In this document: positions 34,389 through 43,322 of the stretch, piece by piece
How positions within the stretch are numbered: position 1 is the first letter of the stretch
Layout: every line of letters starts with the position of its first letter
Assembly: GCA_016865505.2 (NCBI GenBank)
Contig: AP025252.1
Coordinates: 4,278,001 to 4,342,000 of the forward strand
DNA length: 64,000 nt
Direction of reading: 5' to 3'
Source of the DNA: Bryobacterales bacterium F-183
GTDB taxonomy: Bacteria; Acidobacteriota; Terriglobia; Bryobacterales; Bryobacteraceae
Translations under genes and position numbers: made by a program
Notes under the pieces: generated by a model
The model's database searches: none
What the model saw: only the letters and a program-made list of their open reading frames with translations
Told to the model about the DNA's origin: nothing

Positions 34389-35939
34389 CTATTGCTGCAG
34401 CGAGGCCCGCCACTTCTTCCAGCCTCCAAAGCTGGTGATCTCTAGCGCACCCTTCAATCCCTGAGGCTCGCAGATAAAGCCCATCTCGCGGACCCCGTCC
34501 TCCAGGATGATCGACCCAATCCCCAATGGCGGCGGGATTAAATTCACAAACGACCCGAAGTTGCGCGCAGGCATCGCCCACACTTCCACATCAATCCCCG
34601 GGCCATCGAAGCCTTCTTCACGCACCAATCCGGGCTTGGGTGGCGTAGTGTTGGCCAGCGAGTACAGCCGGTAATTCTTCGCGGTCTTGCAGGTGCGGAC
34701 CAAACGGGCGTTACGCTCGGTCAACTGCTTGTTCAACGGCTGACCCGTCAGGTGCGCTCCCACCACCGTGATGCGAACTTCTTCGAGCCTCGCGGCTAGC
34801 TCGATGAGCGCCCAATCCGTGCGCGCCGGAGCGATCAGCGACACTCCGAACGGTAGGCCATTGGGACGGAAGCCCGCGGGAATCGCGATCGCCGCGAGGT
34901 CCAGCAGGTTGACGAAGTTCGTGTAATAGCCGAGGTTGGTGTTCAGCTTCAACGGCTCCGCTTCCACCTCCGCGATCTTGTACGTCGTACCCGTCGTCGG
35001 CAGCAGCAGGAAGTCCACGGTGTCCCACGTGGGCAGGGATTTCACGCGCAGCGCTTCCAACTTATACGACGCCTGAAACGCATCCACCGCCGAATACTTG
35101 GTGGCACCCAGGATGATGTCGCGCACCGTGGGATTCACAGCGTCTTTGTGCGACGCGATGAATTCGCCGACAGCGGCGTAGCGCTCGGCGACCCAGGGTC
35201 CTGCATAGAGAAGGGAAGCCGCGTCTTTGAACGGCGTGTAGTCGAATTCTACCGCTACTCCGCCCAACGCGGCGAGGCGATCGATCGAGTCTTGATACAG
35301 GCTCGCGGCTGCGATGTCGCCGAAGAACTCCCGCTGATTAACAGGCAGAATGCCGAAGCGGAACTTACCCGTCGCCCAGCCAGGCAGCGATGCGGGACGC
35401 GGCAGCACCGTCTCGTACACGCGTGCGCAGGTTGCGATGTCGCGGGTGAAGATGGTGACGCAATCGAGGCTCGCGCAGGCAGGCACTACGCCCTCATTCG
35501 AGATCACGCCCTTGGACGGTTTCAACCCCACGATGTTGTTGAAGGCAGCCGGTACGCGACCCGACCCCGCGGTGTCCGTACCTAACGCGAAGTCCACTTG
35601 GCCTGATGCGACCGCCACCGCCGACCCCGAACTCGAGCCGCCGGAGATGTACTCGGCGTTGAAGACACTCGACGGAGCACCGTATGGCGAACGTACACCG
35701 ACAAGTCCCGTGGCGAACTGATCCATGTTGGTCTTGCCGACGGCTACGGCTCCGGCTTGCTCAAGCGTAGCCACGATGGGCGCACTCTTGGCAGGCGTGT
35801 AGGCGTACGCGGGGCAGGCTGCTGTGGTGGGTACGCCAGCGTAGTCGATGTTGTCCTTGATGGCGAACGTCAGCCCTTGCAACGGCCCGGCCGCCGCTGT
35901 CTTGCGAGGGATTTCCGCGATCCACACGGGCGACTTCAT
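34389..35939 (-). CDS. atzF: Allophanate hydrolase
   Basis: The start is ATG 35939 (MKSPVWIAEI), overlapping the carboxylase stop by ATGA. The product is 516 residues. The amidase-signature triad is visible: Lys28 in LTFAIKDNID, the cis-Ser in ISGGSSSGSA (102-103) and nucleophile Ser126 in GTDTAGSGRVP. A C-terminal domain typical of allophanate hydrolases follows (LYSLANTTPPKPGLVREEG). It hydrolyses allophanate to two ammonia and two CO2. It is somewhat shorter than many homologues (about 600). It is the last gene of the carboxylase operon and finishes either urea or guanidine breakdown. Confidence 0.93.
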   Translation of the reverse strand: MKSPVWIAEIPRKTAAAGPLQGLTFAIKDNIDYAGVPTTAACPAYAYTPAKSAPIVATLEQAGAVAVGKTNMDQFATGLVGVRSPYGAPSSVFNAEYISGGSSSGSAVAVASGQVDFALGTDTAGSGRVPAAFNNIVGLKPSKGVISNEGVVPACASLDCVTIFTRDIATCARVYETVLPRPASLPGWATGKFRFGILPVNQREFFGDIAAASLYQDSIDRLAALGGVAVEFDYTPFKDAASLLYAGPWVAERYAAVGEFIASHKDAVNPTVRDIILGATKYSAVDAFQASYKLEALRVKSLPTWDTVDFLLLPTTGTTYKIAEVEAEPLKLNTNLGYYTNFVNLLDLAAIAIPAGFRPNGLPFGVSLIAPARTDWALIELAARLEEVRITVVGAHLTGQPLNKQLTERNARLVRTCKTAKNYRLYSLANTTPPKPGLVREEGFDGPGIDVEVWAMPARNFGSFVNLIPPPLGIGSIILEDGVREMGFICEPQGLKGALEITSFGGWKKWRASLQQ

Positions 35940-38900
35940 CGAATCACCGCCAGCACCTGCCCGGGCTGTACGATGGCGCCCGGAGCACAACGCAGTTCCA
36001 GCACTTCACCCGCGATGGGCGCCGTAATGGCGAGTTCCATCTTCATCGCCTCCAGTACGATCACGCGTTCCCCGTCGCCAAGCTTTTGGCCCACTTGGAC
36101 GGGGATGTTCCACACGCTGGCCGAGATCGGCGAACGTACGGCAGTCGCGCCTTCCGGCAGCGCATCTTCGACGGGCGGCGGCAGGTCTTCCAAAGCCGGT
36201 GCGATGTATTCCCCCCAGCGGTCGCGCTCTTCGCGGAACGCCTGTTCGCGCATCTGCTGGAACTCGGCCGCCTCCTTCTCAATCGACTTGAGGAACCGGC
36301 GATGATCCTCGATGCGGAACTCGCCGTCCTCGATGCGAGGCGTAAAGCTGCGGTCGGCACGCATCTCCAGCAACTCCTGCGCGGACACGGGATAGAACTG
36401 GATGCGGTCAAAGAAGTCCAAAAGCCAGGGTTTCTCGCCGTTGTACGTGTTCCACATCTGCGTGGTACGTCCGACGAACTGATAGCCGCCAGGACCTTCC
36501 ATGCCGTACACACACATGTACGCGCCGCCGATGCCGACAGCATTCTCAGGCGTCCAGGTGCGCGCGGGGTTGTACTTTGTCGTCACCAAACGATGGCGCG
36601 GATCGACAGGCGTCGCCACCGGCGCACCCAGGTACACGTCGCCTAAAGCGAGGGTCAGCCAGCTCGCCTCAAACACGATGCGGTACACATCATCGACGGA
36701 GCCGAGTCCGTTGATGCGGCGGATGAATTCGATGTTCCAGGGGCACCACGGCGCATCGGCACGTACGCCCTGCATGTACTTTTCGATGGCCAAGCGCGTC
36801 TGCGGATCGTCCCAAGATAGCGGCAGATGCACGGTGCGCGACGGTACCGACGTCAACGGATGCGCCTGCGCCGCGTCGATGCGTTCGTACAGTTCTGTGC
36901 GAGATAGCTTGGCCGGATTGTAGTGAATCTGCAGAGACCGGATTCCCGGCGTCAGGTCAATTAACCCCGGCGTACCCAACAATTGACGGCGCAGCGAATG
37001 CGCCTGCAATGAGAGTTCAAAATCAAGCTTATTCGGGCCGAATTCGACCAGCAGGTACTCATCGCCATCGGCGCGAATCACCGTACCTGGCGCTTCGCCA
37101 CGCAGTACGGCAGGTTCGTTGTTGACGCGCACAAAGCGGACGAGATCGCCTGCTTTGAGCTGCCCCATCTTCCAACGTTCGGACGCGACAATGGTCGCGG
37201 GACACACAAAGCCGCCGCAACTGGGACCATCAGGACCCAGGATGATCGGCATGTCGCCGGTAAAGTCCACGGTGCCGACAGCGTACGCGTTGTCGTGCAG
37301 GTTCGACGGGTGCAAGCCCGCCTCACCCCCGTCTTTACGGGCCCAAACCGGCTTCGGACCGAGCAGACGAATGCCCGTACGATCAGAGTTGTAGTGGACC
37401 TTCCACGCCGTCGAGAAGAACATCTCGATGTCGCCATCGGTGAAGAAGTCCGGAGCACCGTGCGGACCATAGGTCACGCCGATAGACCATTCTTTGCTGT
37501 AAACAGGCGGTTCCGCGATGGACTTCGGCTCGGCAGCAGCAGCGTTGCCGAAGCGCAGCAGATCGCCCATGCGCAGGAACTGACCGCCGAACTTGCCCAG
37601 AATAAACGTAGATTTGCTGCCCAGGTACGACGGCACGTCGATGCCACCGCGCACCGCGAGATAACCGCGCGCACCCGCGCCATTCACTGGGCCAAAGCGC
37701 AGTACATCGCCGGCTTTGACATGCAGCGGCTTCCAACGTTCGACGCCCATATCCGCGCCCGTAGCCGCGACCACCGCATCGTGATGGAACTTCAACGTCG
37801 GCCCGATCAGCGAAAACTCAAAGCCCGCCGCGTCGGGAGCATTGCCGACGATCTCGTTGGCCATGCGGAACGCCAGGTCATCAATTGGACCCGACGGCGG
37901 CACACCGACATCCCAATAGCCCAAGCGACCGGGGAAGTCCTGCACCGTCGATTGCGTACCCGGTTCGATCACTTCGATCGCGCGCGTGACGTACGCAAAG
38001 CGCCGCAGGAACGACGTTGGAAAGCCGCCTTTCTGGAACTCGGCATCCGCGCAGATGGCTTTCAAATAATCGACGTTGGTCTCAATGCCGCTGATCGTCG
38101 TGTGATCCAAAGCCTTTGCCAGCGCGGCTACGGCAGCCTCGCGCGTGTCTGCCTTGACGATGACCTTGGCCAGCAGCGGGTCATAAAACATCGACACTTC
38201 GCTACCGGATTCGATCCAACTTTCCACGCGCGCGACATCCGCGCCGGGCAGGGAAACCACGCCCAGGGAACCAGCACAGGGCACAAAGTCCTTCAGCGGG
38301 GATTCGGCGTACACACGAACCTGGATGGACGCACCCTTGGGCTCCACCGGCTTCAGTACATCTTCACCAGCGGCGCAGCGCACCATCCATTCCACAAGGT
38401 CCACACCCGTGACCTCTTCCGTCACGCCGTGTTCCACCTGCAATCGCGTGTTCACTTCCAGGAAGTAAAATTCGCCGCGATCATCGTCGTATAGGAACTC
38501 GACAGTACCCGCGTTGCGATAGGAGACTGCCTCGCCCATCTTGACGGCCGCCGCGAACAGCTCCTTGCGCGTCTCATCCGTCAAGCCGACAGCAGGCGTC
38601 TCTTCCACCACCTTCTGATTCCGACGCTGTGCCGAACAATCGCGCTCGCCCAGCGCCATCACGCGACCCTTGCCGTCGCCAAAGATCTGGACTTCAATAT
38701 GCCGCGCGCGCTCGACAAAGCGCTCAGCAAACACGCCGCCGTCTTTGAAGTTGGTACGGCTCAGGTTCTCGATCGAGGTAAATGCTTCCGACAGTTCCTC
38801 CGCCGTACGGCAGATGCGCAGACCAATGCCGCCGCCGCCTGCCGTGGACTTCAGCATCAGCGGAAAGCCAATGGCCGCAGCGTCGGCTGGATTCGACAGC

Positions 38901-39298
38901 AGTCCCGTACCCTTCAACAGCGGTACGCCTTGTTGCTCGGCGATCTCGCGAGCCTTGTGCTTCAGGCCGAAGTCGTTAATCTGCGATGGCGTGGGTCCGA
39001 TGAAGGTGATCCCTGCCGCTTCGCAGGCATCGGCAAACGCGGTGTTCTCGGACAAAAACCCATAGCCGGGATGTACGGCCTGCGCGCCGGACTGGCGAGC
39101 GGCGTTCAAGACAGCGTCCACATCGAGGTACCCGCGAGGTCCCCCAACGGACACTGCCTCGTCGCACATGCGGACATGGAGCGAGCCGCGGTCTGCTTCC
39201 GAATAGATGGCGACGCTGGTAATGCCCATCGCACGCAGAGTACGAGCGATGCGGCAGGCGATGGCGCCGCGATTGGCGATCAGAACTTTGGAAAACAT
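35936..39298 (-). CDS. Biotin-dependent urea/guanidine carboxylase
   Basis: This is a 1120-residue multidomain enzyme. A biotin carboxylase domain (1-450) has the ATP-grasp GGGGIGLRICRTAEEL and EVNTRLQVEHGVTEEV. Then come AHS2/KipA-like (about 450-760, AIEVIEPGTQSTVQDFPGRLG) and AHS1/KipI-like (about 780-1000) domains that form the carboxyltransferase. A biotinyl domain follows with Lys1086 in VLEAMKMELA. The annotation urea carboxylase is traditional. Because two DUF1989 genes lie directly upstream, guanidine is the more likely substrate, giving carboxyguanidine. Overlap with atzF indicates coupled synthesis. Confidence 0.92.
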   Translation of the reverse strand: MFSKVLIANRGAIACRIARTLRAMGITSVAIYSEADRGSLHVRMCDEAVSVGGPRGYLDVDAVLNAARQSGAQAVHPGYGFLSENTAFADACEAAGITFIGPTPSQINDFGLKHKAREIAEQQGVPLLKGTGLLSNPADAAAIGFPLMLKSTAGGGGIGLRICRTAEELSEAFTSIENLSRTNFKDGGVFAERFVERARHIEVQIFGDGKGRVMALGERDCSAQRRNQKVVEETPAVGLTDETRKELFAAAVKMGEAVSYRNAGTVEFLYDDDRGEFYFLEVNTRLQVEHGVTEEVTGVDLVEWMVRCAAGEDVLKPVEPKGASIQVRVYAESPLKDFVPCAGSLGVVSLPGADVARVESWIESGSEVSMFYDPLLAKVIVKADTREAAVAALAKALDHTTISGIETNVDYLKAICADAEFQKGGFPTSFLRRFAYVTRAIEVIEPGTQSTVQDFPGRLGYWDVGVPPSGPIDDLAFRMANEIVGNAPDAAGFEFSLIGPTLKFHHDAVVAATGADMGVERWKPLHVKAGDVLRFGPVNGAGARGYLAVRGGIDVPSYLGSKSTFILGKFGGQFLRMGDLLRFGNAAAAEPKSIAEPPVYSKEWSIGVTYGPHGAPDFFTDGDIEMFFSTAWKVHYNSDRTGIRLLGPKPVWARKDGGEAGLHPSNLHDNAYAVGTVDFTGDMPIILGPDGPSCGGFVCPATIVASERWKMGQLKAGDLVRFVRVNNEPAVLRGEAPGTVIRADGDEYLLVEFGPNKLDFELSLQAHSLRRQLLGTPGLIDLTPGIRSLQIHYNPAKLSRTELYERIDAAQAHPLTSVPSRTVHLPLSWDDPQTRLAIEKYMQGVRADAPWCPWNIEFIRRINGLGSVDDVYRIVFEASWLTLALGDVYLGAPVATPVDPRHRLVTTKYNPARTWTPENAVGIGGAYMCVYGMEGPGGYQFVGRTTQMWNTYNGEKPWLLDFFDRIQFYPVSAQELLEMRADRSFTPRIEDGEFRIEDHRRFLKSIEKEAAEFQQMREQAFREERDRWGEYIAPALEDLPPPVEDALPEGATAVRSPISASVWNIPVQVGQKLGDGERVIVLEAMKMELAITAPIAGEVLELRCAPGAIVQPGQVLAVIR

Positions 39299-39303
39299 TT
39301 ACC

Positions 39304-39900
39304 CTACTGGACGATTAACCGGACTGGTGTGGGATTGTAGGCGTTACAGGGATTGTTCAACTGCGGGCAGTTGGAAATCAGCACGAGCGTATCCATCTCG
39401 GCATAAAGTTCCAGGTACTTGCCGGGCGCAGAGAGACCGTCTTCAAACGTCAGCTTGCCTTCCGGCGTCACCGGGACGTTCATAAAGAAGTTGATGTTCG
39501 ACACGATGTCGCGCTTCTCAATGCCGTGTTTCAGACCATACTTCATAAAAGTCTGCCGGCATGCATGCATGTACCGCTTGCCGATGTCGTAGCGCACCAT
39601 GTTCGATTCCTGCGAACACGCGCCGCCCAACGTGTCGTGACGGCCGCACTGATCTTCCGTGATGGTCATCAGCACGTTGCCATTCTGGGTCAGCAGCTTC
39701 GACCCCTTGGTGAGATAGATGTTGCCCTGCGCGTTGATCGTGTCGATCGCCGAATAACGGTCTTCTTTATCGTGCGCGTTGTAAAGCAACGTGTCGACAG
39801 CCTGGTTGCCCTCCAGGTCGATGATGCGGAGCGTTTCGCCCTTCTTGACGACCTCACACCAACCGTCGCCCGCGAGTACGGTTACGTCGATCCGCGGCAT
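39304..39900 (-). CDS. DUF1989 protein UAAP2, carboxyguanidine deiminase subunit
   Basis: The start is ATG 39900 ([11 protein letters not shown]), two bases after the preceding gene. The product is 198 residues. The DUF1989 fold is recognisable by [38 protein letters not shown] and [21 protein letters not shown]1 and UAAP2 were long called urea-amidolyase-associated. They are now known to form a heteromeric deiminase converting carboxyguanidine to allophanate plus ammonia. Conserved Cys and His in DQCGRHD likely contribute to the metal or active site. It lies six bases before the carboxylase gene. Confidence 0.88.
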   Translation of the reverse strand: MPRIDVTVLAGDGWCEVVKKGETLRIIDLEGNQAVDTLLYNAHDKEDRYSAIDTINAQGNIYLTKGSKLLTQNGNVLMTITEDQCGRHDTLGGACSQESNMVRYDIGKRYMHACRQTFMKYGLKHGIEKRDIVSNINFFMNVPVTPEGKLTFEDGLSAPGKYLELYAEMDTLVLISNCPQLNNPCNAYNPTPVRLIVQ

Positions 39901-39901
39901 A

Positions 39902-40612
39902 CTAGCAGCACCTCGCATTGATCTCAAAGCCACGTCCGTTCTCAGGACGCGACAGACGGCACTTGTCATCCGCTCCGGCCGGCGGCACCTGCTTGACGGT
40001 GATCTTTACCGGCTTTGGCGCGTAGGTTGAGCCTGGCTCCCACGGATGATGATTGGCATTCAACACAAGCAGCGTACGCATCTCGGCGCGCAGTTCGACG
40101 TACGAACCGGGCTTCGAACTGCCGGGTATGTACTTCATGACGCCGTCCAGGTTGCACTCCACTTTGCTGAAGAAGTTCAGCGTGGGAATCCAGTCGCGTG
40201 GACCTAGCGAGTACTTCGCCAGTTCCAGCAGCATCTGCTCCTTGGGGGCCTGCGTCCACTCGTTGCGATGCTCCTGATAGCTTTTGACGCCATACTTCTT
40301 CGCAAGCGACTTCTCGTCGAGGACGCCGCCCAGCGGGTCGTGCCACCCGCAGGTGTCGTGCGTGACGGACCACATGATACGGCCCATGTCCGAATAGATG
40401 CAGAAGCCTTCGGTGAGGCGCGCGATGTGCTGCGCCTTCAAGGTGTCCGGCATGTTGTAACGCTCTTCCATATGCCGGGAGTTGTACATGAGGGCGGACA
40501 CGTTGGCGCCGCCCTCGACATCGGTGAGGCGGATGGCCATGCCAAGGTCAAAGATATGCGACCAGGTCTGGCCTCCGCGGAGTTCTTCTTCCCAGAGGAT
40601 CTTTTCTTCCAT
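39902..40612 (-). CDS. DUF1989 protein UAAP1, carboxyguanidine deiminase subunit
   Basis: This 236-residue protein is homologous in outline to its neighbour: [40 protein letters not shown] and [20 protein letters not shown]. It is the UAAP1 type, longer at the C-terminus ([20 protein letters not shown]). Together with UAAP2 it should form the carboxyguanidine deiminase that acts between the biotin carboxylase and allophanate hydrolase. The gene follows the propeller gene by six bases and precedes UAAP2 by one. Confidence 0.88.
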   Translation of the reverse strand: MEEKILWEEELRGGQTWSHIFDLGMAIRLTDVEGGANVSALMYNSRHMEERYNMPDTLKAQHIARLTEGFCIYSDMGRIMWSVTHDTCGWHDPLGGVLDEKSLAKKYGVKSYQEHRNEWTQAPKEQMLLELAKYSLGPRDWIPTLNFFSKVECNLDGVMKYIPGSSKPGSYVELRAEMRTLLVLNANHHPWEPGSTYAPKPVKITVKQVPPAGADDKCRLSRPENGRGFEINARCC

Positions 40613-40618
40613 TTGTCT

Positions 40619-41665
40619 CTACTTCAGCAGCTTTGCTGGATCGAGTCTCCAAATATTCTGTTCTCTCAAGTTTGACAGCCATACGGACCCGTGTGCGAAC
40701 AGCACTGCGTCGCCACCGGCTCCGGCCCACTGATGGGTAACCTTATCCGTCTTCGCGTCGATGCGTGTCAGAGGGATCTGGAACACGGTCAACCATACCG
40801 CGCCGCCACCGGCAGAGATTTCGCCACCGCCACCGGGTACGCCACACTGAATGGTCGCGACCACCTTCTTGGTCTTGGGATCCACCTTCGACACCGTACC
40901 GTCGCCCTGATTGAGGGTCCACACAAAGCCTTCGCCAACCGTAAGGAAGCGCGGCTTGGGACCCACCTCGATCTTGTCCGTCACCGTGTTGGTCTTGGGA
41001 TCGATGCGCGTCAGGATGTTGCCGCTCGACTGCGTCACCCATACGGCGCCTTCGCCGTAGTCCACGGTGTGCGACCCGGAAACGATGGCGATCTCTTTCT
41101 CCACTTTGTTGGTGGTCGGGTTGATGCGCAGAACCTTGTCGCCTTCGGCGCCGCTGGCAATCCACACTGCTTCGGGCGACACGGCGATGCCGCCTTCGGA
41201 GTTCGCGGGCGGGGCATCGATGAACGCCACGAGCTTATTGGTCTTGATATCCACACGCGCGACACCGGAGTTGGTGAAGTCGGTGGGACGTTCGCGATTC
41301 CGGTCGCCACACGTCGGCGCCCAGATACTGCCGAACCCAAACGCGATGCCGCTGCAGGGCGCCTTGCCGACTTCGATCGTCTCTTCGACGATGTTGGTCT
41401 TGGCGTTCAGCTTCGACACCGTACCCTTGGGCTTGTTCGACACCCAGATGCCGTCCGGAGCGGCTGTGGTCCAATCCGGAACGCCGGGCACCGGGAACAC
41501 CGCATCGGGCGTGATCTCCGTCATCGGCTTCTGTACTTCCTTGACGCCAGGCAGCGGCGGCCGCTGCGGACGCATGCCTTTCTTCTGCTGTGGAGGGCCG
41601 GGCGGCGGCGCCTCCTGCGCCATGACGGCGATTGCGGTTAGGAATAGGACGAATGAGTTTCGCAA
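40619..41665 (-). CDS. Exported Vgb/YncE-like beta-propeller in the guanidine operon
   Basis: The start is TTG 41665 (MRNSFVLFLTAIAVMAQ), with GAGG seven bases upstream, overlapping the symporter 3' end by 28 bases. The product is 348 residues: a signal peptide, a Pro-rich linker, then propeller blades repeating the pattern VSKLNAKTNIVEETIEVG, VLRINPTTNKVEKEIAI, LTRIDPKTNTVTDKIEVG and VSKVDPKTKKVVATIQC. It resembles streptogramin-lyase/YncE propellers but the lyase residues are not evident. It is probably a periplasmic binding or sensing protein. A related propeller is encoded behind the divergent TonB receptor. Confidence 0.85.
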   Translation of the reverse strand: MRNSFVLFLTAIAVMAQEAPPPGPPQQKKGMRPQRPPLPGVKEVQKPMTEITPDAVFPVPGVPDWTTAAPDGIWVSNKPKGTVSKLNAKTNIVEETIEVGKAPCSGIAFGFGSIWAPTCGDRNRERPTDFTNSGVARVDIKTNKLVAFIDAPPANSEGGIAVSPEAVWIASGAEGDKVLRINPTTNKVEKEIAIVSGSHTVDYGEGAVWVTQSSGNILTRIDPKTNTVTDKIEVGPKPRFLTVGEGFVWTLNQGDGTVSKVDPKTKKVVATIQCGVPGGGGEISAGGGAVWLTVFQIPLTRIDAKTDKVTHQWAGAGGDAVLFAHGSVWLSNLREQNIWRLDPAKLLK

Positions 41666-43074
41666 AGAAGGACCTCGGTGTTCTCAACAGTAGATGGTTT
41701 GGTCAAAAGGCTCGTGGTAAAGAACGCGACCGCGCTGATGACGGGAGGCAGTAGCGTATCGAGCCCGGCCCATGCGGCAGGAACCGCAAAGTAACAGATC
41801 ATGCGGGCCAGCGTACCGGCCAGGATGCTGGCAATGGCACCTTCGGAGGTGGCCCGTTTCCAGTACACCCCAAAGAACAGCGGAATCACGCAGCCGGCAA
41901 ACACGATGTCGAACGCCACCACCAGCAGGATGCCGGGTTCGGGACGCACATACGCGATCCAACCGGCGGCGATCGAAACGGGCAGAGCCAGCACGCGCGA
42001 CAGCATCAGCATGAAAGAGTCAGAAGGAGTTTTGGCGGTCCACCGCTGCCAGATGTTACGCGCCATCACGATTGAGATCACCAGCATCGCGCCGTTGGCG
42101 GTGGACATCGACGCACCCAGTACGCCAACAAACACCATCACGCCGATGATGTACGGCAGGAACTGGCCGGCGTACGCTGGCATCACCATTCGGGGATCGT
42201 CCAGCTTGCCTACCGAAGAGATAGCCGCGAGTCCAATGAGCGAAGCGCACAGCCCGATGATGATCGTCCAGCCTGCAGCGTAGTAGCAGGCGCGGCGTGC
42301 GGTCTCAGGGGACTTGGCGGAAAACACACGCTCCATAAAGTCCAGCGCCATCGCATTGCCGAACCCCAGCGAGATGATGCTTGCCCAGTTGGACAGCCCG
42401 CCTCCAGCCAGCGTCGTCATCTGCGCGGGGTCCAGGGTCGAAGCCGGCAACTTCGCCAGTACATCGCCCAGTCCGCGCGTCCACAAAATGTATCCAGCAG
42501 CGAGCAAAAAGCCCAGAATCGCGATGTGGATCTGGAAGAAGTCCGTCCACAGCGCCGCGTACAAACCGCCGGCCACTGTGTACACCAGGATCACAGTAGT
42601 ACCAATCACCAAACACGTTCCATAATCGAGCCCGCTGACCACGGACAGGATCCACGCCACAGCGGACAGATTGCCGGCCACCAGGATGATAAAGCACACC
42701 ATGGTGAGCATCGATGTGAGCAGTTCGGCGTACTTCGAATAGCGGCGGTAAAAGAACTCGGGCAGGGTGAGCAGGTCCATCTTGTGGAGCGGAGCGGCCA
42801 GAAAGCGCCCGACCACTATGAGACTAAGTGCTAGTCCCAGCGGAATAGCCGCCCCTGCCCAGAATCCGGTAGTGAGCGTAAGCGATGCATTCCCCAAGGT
42901 CGCATTGCCGTCAATGGCTTGCGCCGCGAGTCCTGTACCCACCACGATGAACGGCATAGCCTTGCCGCAAACGGTGTAGTTCTTACTCGATCCCCGAACC
43001 TGTGTGTAGGTGTAAAGTCCGATCGCCAGTGAGATGGCCATGAAGATCACAACAGGCCACAGCATTGCTGTCAC
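41638..43074 (-). CDS. Sodium:solute symporter (SSS family), first gene of guanidine operon
   Basis: I chose GTG 43074 (MTAMLWPVVIF), with GAGGA seven bases upstream; ATG 43065 in the same frame is the alternative. The product is about 478 residues with 12-13 transmembrane segments. SSS-family features include AMPFIVVGTGLAAQAIDGNATLGNA, PEFFYRRYSKYAELLTS and VIILVYTVAGGLYAALWTDF-like helices (here VILVYTVAGGLYAALWTDF). The substrate is unassigned; position as first gene suggests uptake of guanidine, urea or a precursor. Its promoter lies in the shared region at 43157-43195. Confidence 0.88.
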   Translation of the reverse strand: MTAMLWPVVIFMAISLAIGLYTYTQVRGSSKNYTVCGKAMPFIVVGTGLAAQAIDGNATLGNASLTLTTGFWAGAAIPLGLALSLIVVGRFLAAPLHKMDLLTLPEFFYRRYSKYAELLTSMLTMVCFIILVAGNLSAVAWILSVVSGLDYGTCLVIGTTVILVYTVAGGLYAALWTDFFQIHIAILGFLLAAGYILWTRGLGDVLAKLPASTLDPAQMTTLAGGGLSNWASIISLGFGNAMALDFMERVFSAKSPETARRACYYAAGWTIIIGLCASLIGLAAISSVGKLDDPRMVMPAYAGQFLPYIIGVMVFVGVLGASMSTANGAMLVISIVMARNIWQRWTAKTPSDSFMLMLSRVLALPVSIAAGWIAYVRPEPGILLVVAFDIVFAGCVIPLFFGVYWKRATSEGAIASILAGTLARMICYFAVPAAWAGLDTLLPPVISAVAFFTTSLLTKPSTVENTEVLLCETHSSYS

Positions 43075-43156
43075 GGTGCGTTCCTCTGCTTTCAACGATG
43101 TGTAAGCGGAGGGACAGGGCCCGCTCAAAAACCTTCGCAAACCGGGGCGAATAAGG

Positions 43157-43162
43157 ATTATA
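43157..43162 (-). promoter_or_regulatory. -10 element of the symporter/guanidine operon promoter
   Basis: On the minus strand this reads TATAAT, a perfect -10 hexamer, about 83 bases before the symporter GTG. The -35 candidates 17-18 bases upstream are weak and fall inside the inverted repeat at 43168-43193, as expected for a promoter dependent on a regulator. Confidence 0.6.
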
Positions 43163-43167
43163 GCGGT

Positions 43168-43193
43168 TTTCTATTTGACCCTTGAAATAGAAA
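43168..43193. promoter_or_regulatory. Operator-like inverted repeat between divergent promoters
   Basis: Perfect 9-bp arms TTTCTATTT (43168-43176) and AAATAGAAA (43185-43193) are separated by 8 bases. With a one-base bulge the arms extend to GG/CC. The repeat covers the -35 of the rightward promoter and the -35/spacer of the leftward promoter, so a bound dimer would control both the guanidine operon and the TonB receptor. No regulator gene is adjacent. Confidence 0.6.
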
Positions 43194-43204
43194 CCTTTTA
43201 TGAT
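43175..43204 (+). promoter_or_regulatory. Sigma70-type promoter of the TonB receptor
   Basis: TTGACC (43175-43180), an 18-base spacer, then TATGAT (43199-43204). Transcription would begin near 43211, leaving a leader of about 110 nt. The ATG at 43200 lies inside the -10 and therefore cannot be the receptor's start codon. Confidence 0.7.
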
Positions 43205-43210
43205 CCTGTT

Positions 43211-43322
43211 ATTCGCTTCCGTGGGGTTATCGGAAGCTGGTACCCGCCTAGTCAGCGTGCTCAATGTGCGAGCCACCCCAGCGCCAGTGTTGGCGCAAAG
43301 ATCACGTCTTTGGGGGCTTTAC
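43211..43322 (+). ncRNA. Structured 5' leader with alternative pairings, candidate riboregulator
   Basis: Four helices can form: GCTTCCG/CGGAAGC (43215-43221, 43231-43237), GCTC/GAGC (43259-43262, 43270-43273), GCGCCA/TGGCGC (43281-43286, 43291-43296) and AAAGA/TCTTT (43297-43301, 43307-43311). ACCCCA (43275-43280) can pair with TGGGGT in the loop of the first hairpin (43222-43227), making a pseudoknot. Alternatively its CCCCA can pair with TGGGG at 43311-43315, which is the likely ribosome-binding site before TTG 43323. The two pairings exclude each other, the hallmark of a translational switch. It does not match a riboswitch consensus I know. Confidence 0.5.

Noticed and set aside
25000-35000. 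dif recombination site near the skew change
   Set aside because: No 28-bp sequence resembling XerC/XerD arms was found by eye.
43075-43320. Guanidine (ykkC-type) riboswitch in the shared region
   Set aside because: The conserved cores of these riboswitches were not seen on either strand.
43200-43322. N-terminal extension of the TonB receptor from ATG 43200
   Set aside because: That ATG is part of the -10 element TATGAT, and the signal peptide only begins at TTG 43323.
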